A DNA stretch of 64,000 nucleotides from NCBI GenBank assembly GCA_018894105.1, contig CM032123.1, forward strand, positions 3,659,001 to 3,723,000. Reading direction: 5' to 3'. The stretch's first letter is position 1, and every line of letters begins with the position of its first letter. The notes under the pieces are model-generated. The model saw only the letters and a program-made list of their open reading frames with translations. It did not search any database and was not told the DNA's origin. The stretch is from Jacaranda mimosifolia (lineage: Eukaryota > Streptophyta > Magnoliopsida > Lamiales > Bignoniaceae). A program made the position numbers and the translations under genes. Shown here piece by piece: positions 23,316-35,535 of the stretch.

Positions 23316-23917
23316 AGAGAAATTCATATACGAATTGGAGCAAAAGATTCCTGATCATGAGATTATTTTTACATTTATTATGAGAATAATATTTGTTCAA
23401 GATTTTGGATTAAGGCGAATCATAATACAGTTACAATTGTTTATGAAAAAAAATTATGTTTAGATTCCTAAAGTAATTTTTTTTTTTTTTTTTTGTCAAA
23501 AAGGAATATCTTTTCACAAAGTAACAATAAAATCGTACCATATATTTGAAGCTACGAAGATGTTTTCCTTACTTCAAAAAGCACCTCATGCCGCACCTAT
23601 CAAAGATGGAAAATTCCCCCACTCAACCCATCTTGCGGCCGTGATGTGATCATAGACATGCAAGTAGAGATGCCGATCCGATCGAGCACCACTATCTCTT
23701 CTTAATTAGACAGTCTGTTTGCATTCCAACTCGCAAGAAAAATTCGATGCCTACCAGCTCTAATTGCATCCGAATCTCAAGGCTAAGAACTTGATAGGAA
23801 TGGAATTTGGTGCCCTTCTTCACTAAAGTCTTCAATTATTAAGCAATATTTGCATCTTAAATCTCCTTTTCACTTTATCTTTATTCGTTTTGAGAATATT
23901 TTCAAAAAAAAAGGGAA

Positions 23918-23952
<35 letters not shown>

Positions 23953-24830
23953 GGGGGGAATTGCTTAAGAGTTTTCCACCTATATCATAGAGTCTTGGAA
24001 TTCAATTTTGATGTGAGCTTGATTTTGAAGATTGGTGGAATTGCATTTTGAATCACAAAAATCATATTCATGTGTTTATTTTGTAGAAATATTTATTTTA
24101 TTATTCAATCATAAAACAAAAATTTTAGGGAGCATTACGAATTATGATTCATCCAAAAATAAAATATTATTAAAAAATTCTTTGCATGTTTAATGTGAAT
24201 CCATTTGGCAGAAAAAATTGATGCATTCTTGTTAAGTATCCATTGCCTAGTGCCTATTACACTTTTTGTACTGAATATATTTAAACGAATAATGCATAAA
24301 TATATTGGAGAAATATTAAAGCTTGTGAAAAAAAAAATCATAAATAAGTAACTATAAAGAAATAATGAAATGTTCAAAATATAACAAATTATATTAGAAA
24401 TGAGAGAACCACAGTTGTTAAAGTAATGATAGAAAGATATTTGAACAAAAATAAAATGGTAGCAAAGTAGCATATAAAACCATGATAATTAAAGATGATA
24501 ATATAAAATTAATTAGTAGAACTTATATTCATATATTTCCCCTACAAAAATTCATTATTAAAGAAAAATTTAACGTAACAATGTATAATTCAATTATTTT
24601 CTCACAAATCCTAATTAATCGGCCAAAATAATAATAATAATAATCAAGAATCAAAAACTTTAAAACTTAATTTATTTTCATTACTACTAACAATTAATCC
24701 ATATTAATTATTTTTCTGACGGCATCATTAAAGTATTTAAATATTCAAATTATTTGCATCAATTAAGAATATGTATTCATATCTTCTAACCATCTTAATT
24801 ATCAAATTATTTGCATCCCTTGAAATAAAT
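23316..24830. other. Intergenic, AT-rich
   Basis: No gene seen. The part from about 24,050 is paralogous to 37,720-38,720 in unit B. It contains the G34 tract described separately. Confidence 0.45.
23918..23958 (+). repeat. Poly-G tract (G34 A G6)
   Basis: A run of 34 G, one A and six G. It is very unusual in this AT-rich context; it may be real or a sequencing/assembly artefact. Confidence 0.9.
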
Positions 24831-25565
24831 TGGCACCATTTTAAGCAGTCTTGTTTTCCACCCCACACTAGAGTCAGATGGCACAGCCGGCAATTAAAAT
24901 TTTCAGTAGTAGAGGAAATCATTCCCAGCAAAAGCCACCAAGTTATACCATTATGTAAATGCACCTAGCAGGACCAACCAAATGGAACACCCCAACACAT
25001 AACAGTTAATGAGTAACTCCAGCTGAATACCAACGAAAAAACAAATTCCCACATCTATAAACAAGAGCTACGGAGATTACGAAAGCCAATAAACAATCAT
25101 ACCTCAGCAATACAGAGCCACATACAAAAAAGGGATCATGGCAAAAGGACAACCCATAAAATTGAAATATTTCAACAATAATCCTTGCCCTCGAAAAAGT
25201 TGAAAATTGGCAACAAAAATGGGCACTTGGAGATATAACACTTTCAAGAACCAAACTAATATGCCTCGAGCTTTTACTCGATAATTAGGTCATGATGTTT
25301 CTTCAGATCACCAAACCAATGGATTTCAACAAGCCACGTGGATCAGCAAAATTTTTAAGCTCTGGATTTCTCAAGATTTAACGCCAAGGAGAAATTCTTC
25401 AAGATACACTTGAATAAGACCCAATCAATAAATCAAAGTTAATCAACTTCTAGCGACTGGAAAATAAACAGGATTTCAAGGCCTTGCAAATAACCTTCGG
25501 TTTTACCAAATAAAAACTCCAAAGCGCTGGATTAGCTGTACCAGATGCAAATATTCAAGATACAC
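24831..25565. repeat. Repeated noncoding block T, copy 1 (partial)
   Basis: From 'ccaccccacactagagtcag' to 'ccttcggttttaccaaataa' this matches block T copy 2 (39,548-40,250) and copy 3 (about 60,660-61,330). Open frames on the minus strand are short; the peptide GYLQGLE recurs in copies 2 and 3 but no known domain is seen. It may be transcribed noncoding sequence or an old UTR/intron. Confidence 0.6.
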
Positions 25566-25804
25566 TTGAATATTTTTATTTAATTCTGTATACATCATGT
25601 AATTGTATTTTATTACATCTAATGAATATTTATATTTAATTGTATAGTAAAATCTGTTCATTGTATGCACTCAAAAAAGTCACTAATATTTTTGAACAAA
25701 ACATGCAACTTTAAAATAAGATCTATGTTTTTTAGACATTTAATTATTATTGTTAGCTAATATAATTTCATTATAACGTTTTCAGTGGTTTATTGTTACA
25801 GATA

Positions 25805-26042
25805 ACTAATATGAACCAGCAGTTGTATTATATCAAGGATATCAATCCAGCATCATGGAGCTAGACAATAAAAGTGCTCGTGGAATCCAAAACATTGCCA
25901 AGATAGTCATTAAATACTTTCAAGAGATATCAAAAACTTGTGTTTGTCGATAAACAAGTAACAAGCAAGATATACAATTCACAAAATCATTTTTTTCTGA
26001 ATTAATTTTCATTCTCACTTTGGTGATATTGTCCATTATCCG

Positions 26043-26087
<45 letters not shown>

Positions 26088-27440
26088 AAAAAAAAAAAAA
26101 CTTTTAGCATAAATACATGTCTAATACACAATTATATTTATAGGAAACAAAAATTGTTGGGATAATATATATTCGACCTTGATATCAAAGCAGTTTGAGA
26201 GTACCCTAAATCTGATGGACACATACTTAATATTGAATGCAAGAGTAGTGTCGTCCAATCCCTATTATGACAACTGTGAGAATGAATATCAATGGATTAT
26301 TAACTCACGAACTATAGTAAACAAAGAAATGAAGAATCCGATCTCACAAAGCATCATTGTCCCAAGATTTTCTCCAAATAGCTGAGTTGGTCATATCTTC
26401 TGAAAGAAAGACTATTGGTATGACATTATATAAATGCATTTATTGCAATATTTTTCACACACTTATTTACTGACATAAAAAAAATGTATATTTGTCTATT
26501 TCTTTGACAAATGTACTCGCAATTGTCATCAAAAAATTTGACATCTAACAAAGCCCATATTGTTCAAGAGTAAAAATAAATTACATATCTCTTTCTCTAA
26601 ATCACATATTTTCTTTTGTATAAAAACAACAACTATTAGTTTCACTTCTATATTTCATTATGTGTCATGATAGTGCAAGACCAATTATTATATCACTTTG
26701 GAAAAACGTGGCATCCTCTAAAGGTAGCAGAATCACTTATTCGGTTGTCCAATGCCCATTATATCAGCAATAAAACTCATTGTATCACCATACTACGGTA
26801 GTACTTCAAATGTTATCATTTAAATTTATGCATACAAAATGCATTTTAAGTTTATCTAATTCTACATATTTCATTCTTTTCAATCTCAGGCATATCTCTC
26901 GATCAACATCAGCAACGAATACAGCTATTGATCCACCATACCCAGAAACGCAATAGCTAAAAAAGCATGGTTAGATTTATTTTAAGTACTTCGGTTATTC
27001 GTGCAACTATCAGACTATGATGCACTTGTAGAATAACTTGAAAAATATACAAAATTTGGTGAGCGAGTAACCAAGAAGCGGTAACAGAAAGACTGCAACA
27101 GCTTGATTTCAATACGAAAAATCAAATCTCAATGAAAGAATCTGCTGTGAAAATGCACACAATTGCAGATGTTATTGTCAATGAAAATGTAAGTTTGTAA
27201 ATGATAGATATTCTGTCTGCCAATTAAAGCAATAGATATATGAACTTTAATTTGCTGAAAAACTAACAGTATTTATATAACAAACTCCTTTAGATTGATA
27301 GATTTTTCTATGTGAGTAAAAGCAAAAATCAGCAACACAACACAACATTTCTACTATATGGATCATAACAAATGCAACACATCATATGCAGCTGAGTTTG
27401 GTTGGCCGATTAACTACAGAGGTTGCAAGCAAACATAACA
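25805..27440 (+). pseudogene. RPA70-like OB-fold pseudogene, copy B
   Basis: This is the paralogue of 1-1,640 and supplies the 5' part missing there: MNQQLYYIKDINPASWS. It is clearly dead. The expected Trp after PASWS is TAG, another TAG follows KTLPR, the LSL exon (about 26,888-26,965) has lost one base and gained TAG after PPYPETQ, and in the zinc ribbon (about 27,350) the first Cys is His (YYMDHNKCN). The open stretch 26,179-26,385 is the YLILNARVV exon. The C-terminal OB exon of copy A (about 1,710) is absent here: similarity jumps from about 1,620 to about 9,115 of unit A. Confidence 0.65.
26048..26084 (+). repeat. (TC)n microsatellite
   Basis: About 18 TC units followed by a poly-A run; the unit A counterpart near 212-226 is much shorter. 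Confidence 0.9.
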
Positions 27441-29417
27441 CAATTGAAAGCTTTAATAAGGTTTTATCTATTTAAGATTTTGGCCGAGTTTCCATAAAGT
27501 ATCGAAAGTTCACGATATGGTTAAATAAGGAATTGAAATTCATGATAAATTGTGCATTTCTCTGTCCCGAACTATTCTAGTAGCATGTTTTTTAAAATAT
27601 TTGATAACGTATGTAATTCTCGATTTTGTATGTAATTATTTCTTTTTTTAAGTGAAAGCAATTTCTTTTTTTATAATTTTATTTTTGCATATATTTATAA
27701 ATAGTCAAATCCGATAGAGTGAAGAAATTTATTTATTGTGCCAAGTGTCACTTATGCTTTATTTTGTTGTTTGGGCATTTTTGACTTCTCATTTTTAGTC
27801 TACCTTTACAAATAAGTTTGTCAATTTAGGAATTTTTTGTAATTTTTGAATAAGTGAGGACCTTTTCGTAATTATGCTAAATCTTAGATGTGGTAGTTGA
27901 AATTCACCCTTGTTTTAATTATATTTATTTTATTATAAATATTATATTAATATTTATCACTGTTTTTTTTTTCCATGTTTTACAATAAGTCTCTAATTTG
28001 TTTTTATTTTATAATTTGTATATCAAATTAGTATGTTTTGCATATTGACAAGGGTGTAAAGCCAGTTAACATATATTTCCACTACAAAAAAAACTAGAGA
28101 ATTAGCTACGACTAATTCGTAGTTGATACTAAAATTTTGTAATTTTAACCATGAGATTGACCTAGTTAAATCCGAAGTAGATGCTCTCAGCTAACCCTTT
28201 TACGATCAATTCATAACTGATAATTATTTTATTTATGTGGATATTGTATAGCTCATCTGTTACGCTTTCAACGAGCCAGTCTACAAATTGATAGTTAATA
28301 ATTTTTTTTTGCTTGTTATTTTAAAAAAAAATTATATTTGCTACGAAAATTTGTAATTATAATTCATAATGTTGTAGCTATGAAATTAATTTCATAGCAA
28401 ATTTTTTGTAATAGATACCTTAGTCTTTAGTAGTGTTCTGTTATTTGATAATTATTCAATTTTTTCCACTTATGGTAGAATAGATTTTGTGTATAATACC
28501 ATGATTTAGAAAAGAAGACAAGAATGGAGAGATAAAGTTTAAAATATAGAGATTAATTACAATTTCAAAAAGGATAAGTATCAGAAAAACTGATTTTATA
28601 AATTGTACACTAATACTAATATTTGTTGAAGTTACTAAATTACTCAAAGCTTGTGTTATAATACAAACCTTAAATTTGCAGTTACTCTTATTCCATCTCA
28701 ATTTGATTCCCTTTTTTTTTTTTCTTTCTTTTTTCCCCAACTGCTCCCCCTCTTCTTCTTCTTCTTCTTCTTCTTCTTCTTCTTCTTCTTCTTCTTTTTT
28801 TTTTTCCCTCTCTTTTATGACAGTTAATTTGTGCAGAGAAGAAAAGATTACAAAAAATTATTATGAAATACCATTTAAAAAAAAAAGGAAAAAAAAGAAC
28901 AAATCTTAAACTCCAATCTTACACAAACTCATTCGTATTTATCTTTTCCATTTTAATAATTAATTACAGCCTTTTGAGAGCAAAATAATTTTTACGAGAA
29001 ATGTATTTATTACTTCTTCTCTTCCAACTTCGAGAACTACTTGAGAAAATCATACAACACAACTGGAATACAGACCTGAGGAAGTCTGAACAAGTTAAAA
29101 GAGTTTGAAGTTAAATCTATCCAAAAAAAAAAAAAAAAAGAGTTTGCAGTTAAACCATTAACACTTCAAATGTTATCCATGGAAACAGATACTCATCCAC
29201 CCTCTGCTTTTTGAGTTTGAATATATACTGATCAGCTCATCATCAATAATGGTTAGAATCACTGAAAACTCCAACAAAAAACAGATTCATATCAGTGACG
29301 ACTAGAAACATAAATGCTTCCCAAGAAAACTTAAGACTGGAGAGCTAAGTCAAGAAGAACATTGAATGAAGGTTTATATATAAAATTAAGTTATTAAATA
29401 AAGACTTGAAGAATTAT
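27441..29417. other. NLR2 3' intergenic region with element remnant
   Basis: No gene. About 27,765-27,918 is the right-hand remnant of the long-TIR element that is complete at 9,516-11,053 (ending 'gtagttgaaattcaccc'). It joins directly to sequence matching unit A from about 14,980, so everything between is missing here. From 27,920 on it is paralogous to the NLR1 3' region. Confidence 0.55.
28752..28796 (+). repeat. (CTT)n microsatellite
   Basis: About 14 TTC units; unit A has only a few at about 15,823-15,832. Confidence 0.9.
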
Positions 29418-32144
29418 TCAACTTTTAGATTGAAGGGGTGTGTAGTCTCTAACCTTATAAGAGGAGGGCATACACTTTCTCCATGTACGCCCCTGACGAA
29501 CTTGAAGGGCATCATTTCCCAAACTTTGTTGTTCCTCTTGTATCCACTTGGCTAACTCTACAAGACATTCGTTTCGCCTATCAACCTCAATGAGTTCAAG
29601 TGTTGGAATTTCTCCTATGCCATCTGGAATCTCACGTAGGAGCCAACAACCATAAAGCGCTAGGCACTTGAGGTTTGGGAAGTGACTACTTTCAGTTATC
29701 CATTGACAGAAGCCCAACTCTTCAATTAGCAGAAATTTCAATCGAGGAAATTCACCTTCACTTGTTTCCCACTTGTCTCCATAGCAAGCAAATCTTCTTA
29801 GTTTAAGCACCTCAAGATTAGGCAAGGAACCAAGAATTGACATATCTTCCCATGGAAGTTCCAAACCAACCAAGGTTAACTTTTTTAGGGTTGTTGGAAA
29901 AGCAGGATTAAGCTTTCCCAGAACACGTGAATCTACCTCTAACTTTAGCTTTTCAAGTTGACGCAGATGAACAAGATTATCAAGGTGAATGTCTCGAACA
30001 TATTCATTTGTCTCACTCTCACAAATGATTCCCAATTTCTTCAAGTTTGGAATCATTTCGAGGATCTCTTCAATACATTTGAAATCATATACTCTCGAAA
30101 GTGTTTGCAGGTTTTCTAGAGGAAAAGTTGGAACTCCTTGTGTAATAGTGGGTAAGGGACCAATAAATATTAGATGCCTTAATTGTGGCATCCTCCAAAT
30201 TTCCATTGGCAGATCTACTGAAATTACTGATATGTCACCTGGCAATAACTCTCTTGGATGAATGATTAAGGTTTGAAGATTCTGAAGGTTTAATATGGAT
30301 GGAGGAACAATTAGTCTTACTAAAAAGGAAAAAGCAAGGTACCTTAAATGAATCAGCTCAAATACTTCAGCAGGCATCTCGGAAGTTATGAGCATTTCAA
30401 AATCAAGACAAATCACATCTAATACCCTGAGCAATCTAAAATTTCCAAAAGATCTTAGTGAACCTTCATCAAGGTAGAAGCATATAATAGTACGGATGCT
30501 TGAGCAATAAATGTCTTTAAGCTTAATCAGATCAGAAAAAGCAATAGCACTTATGTGGTGATGGTATTTTATGCTTTCAATTATAGAATTTTTGAAAGCA
30601 TACCCCGTAACATTTAGAAAAAACTTCTCTTCATGTGCTTTTCTTATGCATAAGTCCCGCACAAGATCATGGATGCTGCAACTTTTGATTTTGCCATTAG
30701 ACTTCCTTCCACTGACCAAAACAAGACTTCTCTTCACAAGATCCTCCACATACTCTTCTGCCACCTCCTCAAGACATTTAGATTTACTTGGTTTCAAAAA
30801 GCCTTCAGCCACGAATTTGATGAGTTTGGAGACACGAATTTCATAATCTTCTTTAAAGCCTCCCATGTATAGGAAACACGGTCTCAAATGATAAGGCAAG
30901 TGGATGTAACTTAAAGATATTATCTTCTCAGACAGCTCCTCATTTGCAGTGCTAATAGCTAAACTTACATTTTTTGCAACATTCTCCCAGGACTCATGAG
31001 TCTTATCGACGGTGGACAAGAGCCCTGCAATTACAACGATTGCAAGAGGCAGCCCTTCACAGCTTCTTGCTATTGTCTTTCCAATAGTTTCCAATTCAAG
31101 AGGACAATTTTCTCGTCCAAACACCTTATTCTGAAGCAAATTCCAACTTTGATCTGTATCCATGAATTGCATCTCATGAAGAGGGCTAGAAGAGTCGGGA
31201 TGAGCAGCCACATCAAATTGCCTTGTGGTTAAAATGATTCGACTCCCATTATGGTCATCAGGAAATATCATCTTTACATCATCCCAAGCCTTTGTACTCC
31301 AGATATCATCCATCACAATGAGATATCTCCTACCCTTTAATTCTTTGTGCACACGAACATGTATTGATTCATTACTTTGTCCAGATTTTTCTAATTTCAT
31401 GGAAACTAGGAGGGTTGAAAGAATTTCTTGTGCACTATAATCTTGTGATACTGTGACCCAAGCACGAATATCAAAGCATTCCACAGTTAATGGATCATCA
31501 TAGGCATTTCTAGCAAGAGTAGTTTTGCCAATACCTCCCATACCGAAGATTGGTATGACTTGGAGTTTAGATGATTCTCCGCATAATCGAGCCTTTATTT
31601 CCATCAAGTCGTCCTCAAGACCAACCATGGCGCCATCTTTGCTGGTGGGTGCAATTAGCCTTGACGATGAAGTAGCACCAGAAGAATACTCATTACCGAG
31701 TTGTGCATCTTTGGTTGTGGTGCTATTCTTGATCTGCATCGCCTCTCTCACCACTTTTTTCAACTTTTTAAGATTAAAGTAAAGCCTAAGTCTTGTATAG
31801 ATGCCACCTTTCTTTCCCTGGAGCCATATAAACTTGCTTTTCAAAAGCTGTGAAAACTTAGCACTTTTACGTCCTGCAGTCGACTTGGAGATATAATGTA
31901 GCCGAATTTCTTTCGACACAAAATATTCAATAGTATCTTCTGCTTCACTTGCTACATCCCTAATTCGTCCTTCCAAACTGTTGGCTTTCCCTGGAAAATC
32001 TTCAAGAAAAGCTTGGAAGAAGGTAATGTATTTGTTGGTAGATATAAATTGTTGTTTCTCGAGAAAAGAAATGGAGTATTGATCATGATGCTGTAGTAAT
32101 TTATCGATGGTTTGTTCGAGTGAAACAAGAGCAGCATAAGCCAT
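29418..32144 (-). CDS. NLR2: R1-type CC-NB-ARC-LRR immune receptor, paralogue of NLR1
   Basis: A single-exon gene of 908 residues starting MAYAALVSLEQT. Layout and motif positions are as in NLR1: CC domain (about 1-150), P-loop GMGGIGKTT (201-209), FDIRAWVTVSQDYS, YLIVMDDIW, GSRIILTTR, GLPL, CFLYMGGF, IHD, then LRRs. Two differences may matter. First, the conserved LIKLWVAEGF block reads LIKFVAEGF, a one-codon loss that removes the Trp. Second, the C-terminus carries 18 extra residues (CMPSSYKVRD, then YTPLQSKS). Two extra residues also occur before QSNES. Divergence from NLR1 is concentrated in the LRRs, as expected for recognition surfaces. No stop or frameshift is present. Probably expressed, though the altered LWVAEGF block could impair the ARC domain. 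Confidence 0.92.
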   Translation of the reverse strand: MAYAALVSLEQTIDKLLQHHDQYSISFLEKQQFISTNKYITFFQAFLEDFPGKANSLEGRIRDVASEAEDTIEYFVSKEIRLHYISKSTAGRKSAKFSQLLKSKFIWLQGKKGGIYTRLRLYFNLKKLKKVVREAMQIKNSTTTKDAQLGNEYSSGATSSSRLIAPTSKDGAMVGLEDDLMEIKARLCGESSKLQVIPIFGMGGIGKTTLARNAYDDPLTVECFDIRAWVTVSQDYSAQEILSTLLVSMKLEKSGQSNESIHVRVHKELKGRRYLIVMDDIWSTKAWDDVKMIFPDDHNGSRIILTTRQFDVAAHPDSSSPLHEMQFMDTDQSWNLLQNKVFGRENCPLELETIGKTIARSCEGLPLAIVVIAGLLSTVDKTHESWENVAKNVSLAISTANEELSEKIISLSYIHLPYHLRPCFLYMGGFKEDYEIRVSKLIKFVAEGFLKPSKSKCLEEVAEEYVEDLVKRSLVLVSGRKSNGKIKSCSIHDLVRDLCIRKAHEEKFFLNVTGYAFKNSIIESIKYHHHISAIAFSDLIKLKDIYCSSIRTIICFYLDEGSLRSFGNFRLLRVLDVICLDFEMLITSEMPAEVFELIHLRYLAFSFLVRLIVPPSILNLQNLQTLIIHPRELLPGDISVISVDLPMEIWRMPQLRHLIFIGPLPTITQGVPTFPLENLQTLSRVYDFKCIEEILEMIPNLKKLGIICESETNEYVRDIHLDNLVHLRQLEKLKLEVDSRVLGKLNPAFPTTLKKLTLVGLELPWEDMSILGSLPNLEVLKLRRFACYGDKWETSEGEFPRLKFLLIEELGFCQWITESSHFPNLKCLALYGCWLLREIPDGIGEIPTLELIEVDRRNECLVELAKWIQEEQQSLGNDALQVRQGRTWRKCMPSSYKVRDYTPLQSKS
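31523..31544 (+). promoter_or_regulatory. Predicted miR482/2118-family target site over NLR2 P-loop
   Basis: Identical over 22 nt to the NLR1 site at 18,443-18,464, so any miRNA acting on one should act on both. Confidence 0.45.
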
Positions 32145-32408
32145 ATCAAATCAAAATGAAGGAAGAATAACAAGGGCTATCTTAGAGAGAGAAGAGAAAC
32201 AAATTCAGAGAGAACTGATTGACCAAACTTTTAAGTCTTCTCATTCAAACTGTACAGTCTCTCATTGTTAATTATCAGTCGACAAAGTGTAGTGGAATTG
32301 CTTTTGTGGTTGGCCCAAAAACAATATTCTTTCGAATTTTGTAATCAACGATCAGTGTGAAATCTGAACCACCCAACTAAAAATTAGTTGTTTTGGGGAC
32401 TTGAGTTT
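32145..32408. promoter_or_regulatory. NLR2 upstream region
   Basis: Homologous to the NLR1 upstream region to about 32,382, with a conserved TTGACC W-box-like motif at 32,219-32,224. The TATA-like core seen for NLR1 is altered (CTGATAATTAA, about 32,268-32,278). Homology stops at the edge of the palindrome. Confidence 0.35.
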
Positions 32409-32768
32409 TATTAGGCTAGAATGTGCTTTTGTTGGTAATCACGATAACTTTATAATTAAGAAAGACAAATTAAATATATTCAATTTAAAAAGAAAAAAGA
32501 TCCTTACTGATGAGATATAGCCATTTTATATATCTTAGAACAAAAGTCAGGGGGAGGGGGGGTGCATAATTTATTATAGGTTCTGTAAATTAGAATATTC
32601 AGTTTTACATTTTTATCCAATAAGGTACTGCAAAAATGCATATGTATGGTATCACAAAGTATTGATATATTGAAATTAAACTTGAATGTTCATACAAGGT
32701 CATTGTTTTTTCTTTGAAAAAAAAAAAATTATTATATTTTTATTAGTCTTGTGCAAGTTGTAAACTAT

Positions 32769-33065
32769 GCGTTCGTTCATTTTCAATCTCCATTTTCATA
32801 TTTTCTATTATTTTAAATAAAATATATCACTTTTTATACATTTTCACTCGACATCATCTATATATTTTCTCCTAGTAATCTATATATCTTTTCTTTCTAT
32901 TCCATTATTTCTATCTCTCTTCACCTACAATCTACCAAACCCAATATAACCATTACCACTTTTCCAATAATTTATCCAAATACAAATTTATTTTCAACTC
33001 ATTTTCATTAATTACTTTTTAAAATTCTAAAAATGATAGAAATGAAAATAAAACCAAACGGGCGC
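32769..33065 (-). mobile_element. MITE copy in left palindrome arm
   Basis: Inverted copy of the 20,793-21,125 element; the outer end reads ...AAACCAAACGGGCGC. Confidence 0.6.
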
Positions 33066-33246
33066 TATGTTTTTAAATGCAACTTTTGTATGTCTTGCAA
33101 GTGCTTAATAAACAAACACATACTCACTTAGTGCGTACACCATGCACTTAAGAAACGAAAAGAAAAAGGAAAAAGAGAAAGGAAAAAGCAATAGATAATT
33201 GTTTATGAATAAAACCACTTTTTAAGAGCTAAAAAGATATTTATAA

Positions 33247-33732
33247 GGGTAAATCACATAATTAGTCCCTAAAATTTTATGTTAGAATTACTTTAATCTC
33301 CAATCTTTAAAAATTTATCTTTGAGTCCCTAATATTAATATATCAAAAACCATTTTTTGGTAGTTTTTGGACGGAAAATTGACCAAGTTTGATATTTTTA
33401 AGGGCAAAATTATCAATTTATAATTTTATGTTCCAATTTAATTCCTATGTTAATTTTTTTTTTCTTTTTTTTTTAATATATGTACATGTGTGTACATATA
33501 TTTGTGTATAATATGTGTATATATAATTGATACTAATATTAATCATATACTCATATTATTATTAATATTTAATAATATAATAATGATATATATTAATATC
33601 ATTTGTGATACTATTATAATGAATAATATTAATTATATGATTAATAATATATTAATAATAATAAAGATTATATTATAATAATTTTAATTATATTCAAAAT
33701 TTGTAGTATTAATAATATTATTAATATAATAA

Positions 33733-33769
<37 letters not shown>

Positions 33770-35036
33770 ATATCACTAATAATAATACATGATACTAATA
33801 AATATTAAATTAATTTTATTATTATTATTAATATAACTAATCATAAGATTAATAAGATTAATATTATCAATGATAATAATAGTATTATTACGATAATATA
33901 ATTATCTAATATTATTAGTATTATTATTAATAATATTGTTAATAATATATTAATAATAATATTACTAGCAAAAATCCAAGTAAGCAAGGACTTTTTCCAA
34001 CAAGACAAAAAACTTGCCATATCAACTGAAAATTTGCCACCTAAACAAAAATCCCCAAATTCAACAAATTCAAGCGTGCCACATCAACATTTCGGTAATT
34101 TTATGAGATTTCGATGACTTTTGGACTAAATGTGCAATTTTTTAACTTATAGGACTAAATTTAAAATTGCATAACATATAGAACAAAATTGAAAGTCGAA
34201 AAATTTTATAGGACAAAAAAAATATTTTTCCCGTTTGCTAGGGGTAGCTGCCATGCCCAACCACCGTGAAGTGGGGACGAGGTAGTCGAGGATGAGGATG
34301 GGGGTTGTGGATGGTGCAGGGTCCAGGGGTGGATGAGATTATTATACAAATATAATTATATAGTTTTTTAATATATTTATATTTATTTATTAATAAATAG
34401 TATATATTTATACATACATATATATAATTTAAAGATTTTTATATAATATATAAAAAAAAAGTAGAACAAATTAGAAAAATGAAAATACAAAAAATAAAAA
34501 TAGTTTTTAAATTTAAAAGGAATAAAAGAAGATATACGAAAATATATTTAAAAGAATAAATACATTAAATTAAAAATATATAAAATAATTAAGGGTAATA
34601 TAGTTTTATATGCTAAAATTAGGGTTTAATTGAAGCAAATCAGGAGCGAGAGACGTTGTGCATAATTTCAAAATACAGTGAGGTTTTTTGCCTTTTTTTT
34701 ATTCACAAGGCCCTTTTTTCCATTTTCATAGGGGTTTAAATCCAATTTTTCCTATTAAAAAAAAAAAAAAAAAAAAAGGAAGGAGGAAGTGACATAGGGA
34801 CTTAATTGGAACAAAAAATCTTAGATAGGGACTAAAGTAGAACATAAAACTATAAATTAACAATTTTGCCCTTAAAAATATCAAACTTGATCAATTTTCT
34901 AGCCAAAGACTACCAAAAAATGGTTTTGGGGGACTAAAGTGAAACAATATATTAATTTTAGGGACTAAAAGATAAATTTTTAAAAATTAGGTACTAAAGT
35001 AATTTTAAAGTAAAATTTTGTGGACTAATTATGTGA
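33247..35036. mobile_element. Long-TIR element at palindrome centre, Mutator-like
   Basis: Inverted repeats of about 200-230 bp begin 'aatcacataattagtccct' (33,253) and end at 'actaattatgtgat' (35,036). They include paired motifs such as 'gggcaaaattatcaa' / 'ttaacaattttgccc'. The interior holds ATT/ATA-rich tracts (33,540-33,965) and a small GC-rich island (34,250-34,335). No coding sequence. Because the outer flanks are mirror images, no direct target duplication can be read. Confidence 0.6.
33535..33965. repeat. Low-complexity ATT/ATA-rich tract
   Basis: Mostly TAA/TAT-type triplets, including a run of about 12 ATT units near 33,733-33,770. Confidence 0.8.
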
Positions 35037-35233
35037 TATAAATATCTTTTTAGCTTTTAAAAAGTGGTTTTATTCATTAACAATTATCTATTGCCTTTTC
35101 CTTTCTTTTTCTTTCTCTTTCTCTTTTCCCTTTTTCTTTTCATTTTTTAAGTGCATGGTTTGCGCACTAAGTGAGTACGTGTTTGTTTATTAATAACTTG
35201 TAAGAAATACAAAAGTTGCATTTATAAAACATG

Positions 35234-35535
35234 GCGCCTGTTTGGTTTTATTTTCATTTTCATAATTTTGCAAAATAGTTAGTGAAAATGAGTTGAAAAT
35301 GTATTTATATTTGAATAAGTTGTTGAAAAAGTAGTAATGATTATATTGGATTTAGTAGATTATAGGTGGACAAAGATAGACAAAATGGAATAGAAAAAAA
35401 AGATATATAGATTATTATGAGAAAATATATAAATTATTAGGAAAAACGATGCCGAGCGAAAATGTATAAAAAGTGTGTGTCTTATAAAAATAAAAAATGT
35501 GAAAATGGAGATTGAAAATGAAACCAAACGAGCAC
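35234..35535 (+). mobile_element. MITE copy in right palindrome arm
   Basis: Starts GCGCCTGTTTGGTTTTATTT and ends AAACCAAACGAGCAC; orthologue of 20,793-21,125. Confidence 0.6.
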
